This document shows positions 59,301-64,000 of a DNA stretch of 64,000 nucleotides, in pieces (the first letter of the stretch is position 1; every line of letters starts with the position of its first letter). The notes under the pieces are model-generated. The model was not told where the DNA came from. It was given only the letters and a program-made list of their open reading frames with translations, and searched no databases. Source of the DNA: Dallia pectoralis (taxonomy: Eukaryota > Chordata > Actinopteri > Esociformes > Umbridae). The position numbers and the translations under genes were made by a program. The DNA lies in assembly GCA_029465975.1 (NCBI GenBank), contig CM055758.1, positions 11,016,345-11,080,344 of the forward strand. Direction: 5' to 3'.

Positions 59301-62300
59301 ATGTCTGATATATCTAGACCAGTAGGGTTAGTAGTACCTGATATATCTAGACCAGTAGGGTTAGTAGTACCTGATATATCTAGACCAGTAGGGTTAGTAG
59401 TACCTGATATATCTAGACCAGTAGGGTTAGTAGTACCTGATATATCTAGACCAGTAGGGTTAGTAGTACCTGATATATCTAGACCAGTAGGGTTAGTAGT
59501 ACCTGATATATCTAGACCAGTAGGGTTAGTAGTACCTGATATATGTAGACCAGTATGGTTAGTAGTACCTGATATATCTAGACCAGTAGGGTTAGTAGTA
59601 CCTGATATATCTAGACCAGTAGGGTTAGTATAGTACCTGATATATCTAGACCAGTAGGGTTAGTAATGCCTGATATATCTAGACCAGTAGGGTTAGTAGT
59701 ACCAGATATATCTATACCAGTAGGGTTAGTAGTACCTGATATATCTAGACCAGTATGGTTAGTAGTACCTGATATATCTAGACCAGTAGGGTTAGTAGTA
59801 CCTGATATATCTAGACCAGTATGGTTAGTAGTACCTGATATATCTAGACCAGTATGGTTAGTAGTACCTGATATATCTAGACCAGTATGGTTAGTAGTAC
59901 CTGATATATCTAGACCAGTAGGGTTAGTAGTACCTGATATATCTAGACCAGTAGGGTTAGTAGTACCTGATATATCTAGACCAGTAGGGTTAGTAGTACC
60001 TGATATATCTAGACCAGTAGGGTTAGTAGTACCTGATATATCTAGACCAGTAGGGTTAGTAGTACCTGATATATCTAGACCAGTAGGGTTAGTACCTGAT
60101 ATATCTAGACCTGATATATCTAGACCAGTAGGGTTAGTAGTACCTGATATATCTAGACCAGTAGGGTTAGTAGTACCTGATATATCTAGACCAGTAGGGT
60201 TAGTAGTACCTGATATATCTAGACCAGTAGGGTTAGTAGTACCTGATATATCTAGACCAGTAGGGTTAGTAGTACCTGATATATCTAGACCAGTAGGGTT
60301 AGTAGTACCTGATATATCTAGACCAGTAGGGTTAGTAGTACCTGATATATCTAGACCAGTAGGGTTAGTAGTACCTGATATATCTAGACCAGTAGGGTTA
60401 GTAGTACCTGATATATGTAGACCAGTAGGGTTAGTAGTACCTGATATATCTAGACCAGTATGGTTAGTAGTACCTGATATATCTAGACCAGTAGGGTTAG
60501 TAGTACCTGATATATCTAGACCAGTAGGGTTAGTAATGTCTGATATATCTAGACCAGTAGGGTTAGTAGTACCTGATATATCTAGACCAGTAGGGTTAGT
60601 AGTACCTGATATATCTAGACCAGTAGGGTTAGTAGTACCTGATATATCTAGACCAGTAGGGTTAGTAGTACCTGATATATCTAGACCAGTAGGGTTAGTA
60701 GTACCTGATATATCTAGACCAGTAGGGTTAGTAGTACCTGATATATCTAGACCAGTAGGGTTAGTAGTACCTGATATATCTAGACCAGTAGGGTTAGTAG
60801 TACCTGATATATCTAGACCAGTAGGGTTAGTTACCTGATATATCTAGACCAGTAGGGTTAGTAGTACCTGATATATCTAGACCAGTAGGGTTAGTATGTA
60901 CCTGATATATCTAGACCAGTAGGGTTAGTAGTACCTGATATATCTAGACCAGTAGGGTTAGTAGTACCTGATATATCTAGACCAGTAGGGTTAGTAGTAC
61001 CTGATATATCTAGACCAGTAGGGTTAGTAGTACCTGATATATCTAGACCAGTAGGGTAGTAGTAGACCTAGATATATCTAGACCAGTAGGGTTAGTAGTA
61101 CCTGATATATAGACCAGTATGGTTAGTAGTACCTGATATATCTAGACCAGTAGGGTTAGTAGTACCTGATATATCTAGACCAGTAGGGTTAGTAGTACCT
61201 GATATATCTAGACCAGTAGGGTTAGTAGTACCTGATATATCTAGACCAGTAGGGTTAGTAGTACCTGATATATCTAGACCAGTAGGGTTAGTAGTACCTG
61301 ATATATCTAGACCAGTAGGGTTAGTAGTACCTGATATATCTAGACCAGTAGGGTTAGTAGTACCTGATATATCTAGACCAGTAGGGTTAGTAGTACCTGA
61401 TATATCTAGACCAGTAGGGTTAGTAGTACCTGATATATCTAGACCAGTAGGGTTAGTAGTACCTGATATATCTAGACCAGTAGGGTTAGTAGTACCTGAT
61501 ATATCTAGACCAGTAGGGTTAGTAGTACCTGATATATCTAGACCAGTAGGGTTAGTAGTACCTGATATATCTAGACCAGTAGGGTTAGTAGTACCTGATA
61601 TATCTAGACCAGTAGGGTTAGTAGTACCTGATATATCTAGACCAGTAGGGTTAGTAGTACCTGATATATCTAGACCAGTAGGGTTAGTAATACCTGATAT
61701 ATCTAGACCAGTAGGGTTAGTAGTACCTGATATATCTAGACCAGTAGGGTTAGTAGTACCTGATATATCTAGACCAGTAGGGTTAGTAGTACCTGATATA
61801 TCTAGACCAGTATGGTTAGTAGTACCTGATATATGTAGACCAGTAGGGTTAGTAGTACCTGATATATCTAGACCAGTAGGGTTAGTAGTACCTGATATAT
61901 CTAGACCAGTATGGTTAGTAGTACCTGATATATCTAGACCAGTAGGGTTAGTAGTACCAGATATATCTAGACCAGTTGGTTAGTAGTACCTGATATATCT
62001 AGACCAGTAGGGTTAGTAGTACCTGATATATCTAGACCAGTAGGGTTAGTAGTACCTGATATATCTAGACCAGTATGGTTTAGTAGTACCAGTGATATAT
62101 CTCTAGACCAGTAGGGTTAGTAGTACCTGATATATCTAGACCAGTAGGGTTAGTAGTACCTGATATATCTAGACCAGTAGGGTTAGTAGTACCTGATATA
62201 TCTAGACCAGTAGGGTTAGTAGTACCTGATATATCTAGACCAGTAGGGTTAGTAGTACCTGATATATCTAGACCAGTAGGGTTAGTAGTACCTGATATAT

Positions 62301-64000
62301 CTAGACCAGTATGGTTAGTAGTACCTGATATATCTAGACCAGTAGGGTTAGTAGTACCAGATATATCTAGACCAGTAGACCAGCAGGGTTAGTAATGTCT
62401 GATATATCTAGACCAGTAGGGTTAGTAGTACCTGATATATCTAGACCAGTATGGTTAGTATAGTACCTGATATATCTAGACCAGTAGGGTTAGTAGTACC
62501 TGATATATGTAGACCAGTATGGTTAGTAGTACCTGATATATCTAGACCAGTAGGGTTAGTAATGCCTGATATATCTAGACCAGTAGGGTTAGTAGTACCT
62601 GATATATCTAGACCAGTAGGGTTAGTAGTACCTGATATATGTAGACCAGTAGGGTTAGTAGTACCTGATATATCTAGACCAGTAGGGTTAGTAGTACCTG
62701 ATATATCTAGACCAGTAGGGTTAGTAATGTCTGATATATCTAGACCAGTAGGGTTAGTAGTACCTGATATATCTAGACCAGTAGGGTTAGTAGTACCTGA
62801 TATATCTAGACCAGTAGGGTTAGTAGTACCTGATATATCTAGACCAGTAGGGTTAGTAGTACCTGATATATCTAGACCAGTAGGGTTAGTAGTACCTGAT
62901 ATATCTAGACCAGTAGGGTTAATAGTACCTGATATATCTAGACCAGTAGGGTTAGTAATGTCTGATATATCTAGACCAGTAGGGTTAGTAGTACCTGATA
63001 TATCTAGACCAGTAGGGTTAGTAGTACCTGATATATCTAGACCAGTAGGGTTAGTAGTACCTGATATATCTAGACCAGTAGGGTTAGTAGTACCTGATAT
63101 ATCTAGACCAGTAGGGTTAGTAGTACCTGATATATCTAGACCAGTAGGGTTAGTAGTACCTGATATATCTAGACCAGTAGGGTTAGTAGTACCTGATATA
63201 TGTAGACCAGTAGGGTTAGTAGTACCTGATATATCTAGACCAGTATGGTTAGTAGTACCTGATATATCTAGACCAGTAGGGTTAGTAGTACCTGATATAT
63301 CTAGACCAGTAGGGTTAGTAGTACCTGATATATCTAGACCAGTAGGGTTAGTAATGCCTGATATATCTAGACCAGTAGGGTTAGTAGTACCTGATATATC
63401 TAGACCAGTAGGGTTAGTAGTACCTGATATATCTAGACCAGTAGGGTTAGTAGTACCTGATATATGTAGACCAGTAGGGTTAGTAATGTCTGATATATCT
63501 AGACCAGTAGGGTTAGTAGTACCTGATATATCTAGACCAGTAGGGTTAGTAATGCCTGATATATCTAGACCAGTAGGGTTAGTAATGCCTGATATATCTA
63601 GACCAGTAGGGTTAGTAGTACCTGATATATCTAGACCAGTAGGGTTAGTAGTACCTGATATATCTAGACCAGTAGGGTTAGTAGTACCTGATATATGTAG
63701 ACCAGTATGGTTAGTAGTACCTGATATATCTAGACCAGTAGGGTTAGTAGTACCTGATATATCTAGACCAGTAGGGTTAGTAGTACCTGATATATCTAGA
63801 CCAGTATGGTTAGTAGTACCTGATATATCTAGACCAGTAGGGTTAGTAATGTCTGATATATCTAGACCAGTAGGGTTAGTAGTACCTGATATATCTAGAC
63901 CAGTAGGGTTAGTAGTACCTGATATATCTAGACCAGTAGGGTTAGTAGTAACTGATATATCTAGACCAGTAGGGTTAGTAGTACCTGATATATCTAGACC
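56358..64000. repeat. 33-bp satellite array, about 230 copies, running off the window
   Basis: The unit comprises ACCTGATATATCTAGACCAG followed by TAGGGTTAGTAGT. Frequent variants: TATGGTTAG for TAGGGTTAG, ATATGTAG for ATATCTAG, ATACCAG for AGACCAG, and the junctions AATGTCTGAT, AATGCCTGAT and TATAGTACC. The forward frame reads VPDISRPVGLV per unit and stays open for up to 390 codons, broken by the TATAG junctions and indels. No gene structure supports translation. Long blocks are duplicated within the array (see findings). The right end is outside the window. Confidence 0.98.

Noticed and set aside
56293..60838. VPDISRPVGLV repeat proteins of 253-390 codons
   Set aside because: The frames follow the 33-bp unit and break at every indel or TATAG junction; no gene structure around them.

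Overview
The window looks like repeat-dense nuclear DNA from a teleost fish. The evidence is an intron-containing ARID5-type gene, vertebrate Tc1, PIF-Harbinger, hAT, Gypsy and L2-like remnants, and a tRNA-headed SINE ending in the CCTGGTTAAATAAAGGTT tail common in fish. An interspersed repeat at 29.15-29.42 kb resembles one abundant in salmonids and pike, so Protacanthopterygii is my best inference; species is not resolved. Nothing resembles a prokaryotic operon, CRISPR array or plasmid.

Only two host genes are well supported. One is a five-coding-exon ARID-domain gene on the + strand (33898-37007, AATAAA at 37746), most likely arid6 or another ARID5-subfamily member, encoding about 508 residues. 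The other is an initiator tRNA-Met (CAT) on the - strand (25501-25572) with a Pol III T-run directly downstream.

Layout: 0-5 kb holds a long inverted repeat and a wrecked PIF-Harbinger transposon (MADF exon on +, two-exon transposase on -). It is split by Gypsy LTR pieces and about 2 kb of GC-rich minisatellite. 5-15 kb is mostly unremarkable, with a 32-bp minisatellite, a deleted Gypsy element with intact 5-bp target duplication and a LINE RT fragment. 15-22 kb carries 30-bp, 65-bp and 36-bp tandem arrays and the 3' end of a minus-strand Gypsy element. 22-33 kb is sparse, with the tRNA, a solo LTR, a SINE and an L2-like RT fragment. 33-38 kb is the ARID gene. 38-52 kb contains a three-copy unnamed dispersed repeat, a roughly 3-kb inverted-repeat structure around a dead Tc1 transposase, solo LTRs, a 60-bp array of about 27 copies and a Gypsy gag fragment. 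52-56 kb has an hAT MITE with perfect 8-bp target duplication and a perfect 26-bp fold-back.

56.36 kb to the end is one 33-bp satellite of roughly 230 copies that leaves the window. Most of its units contain the telomere-like octamer AGGGTTAG, and it shows higher-order duplication. The very long open frames in the tandem arrays come from unit lengths divisible by three and are not treated as genes.
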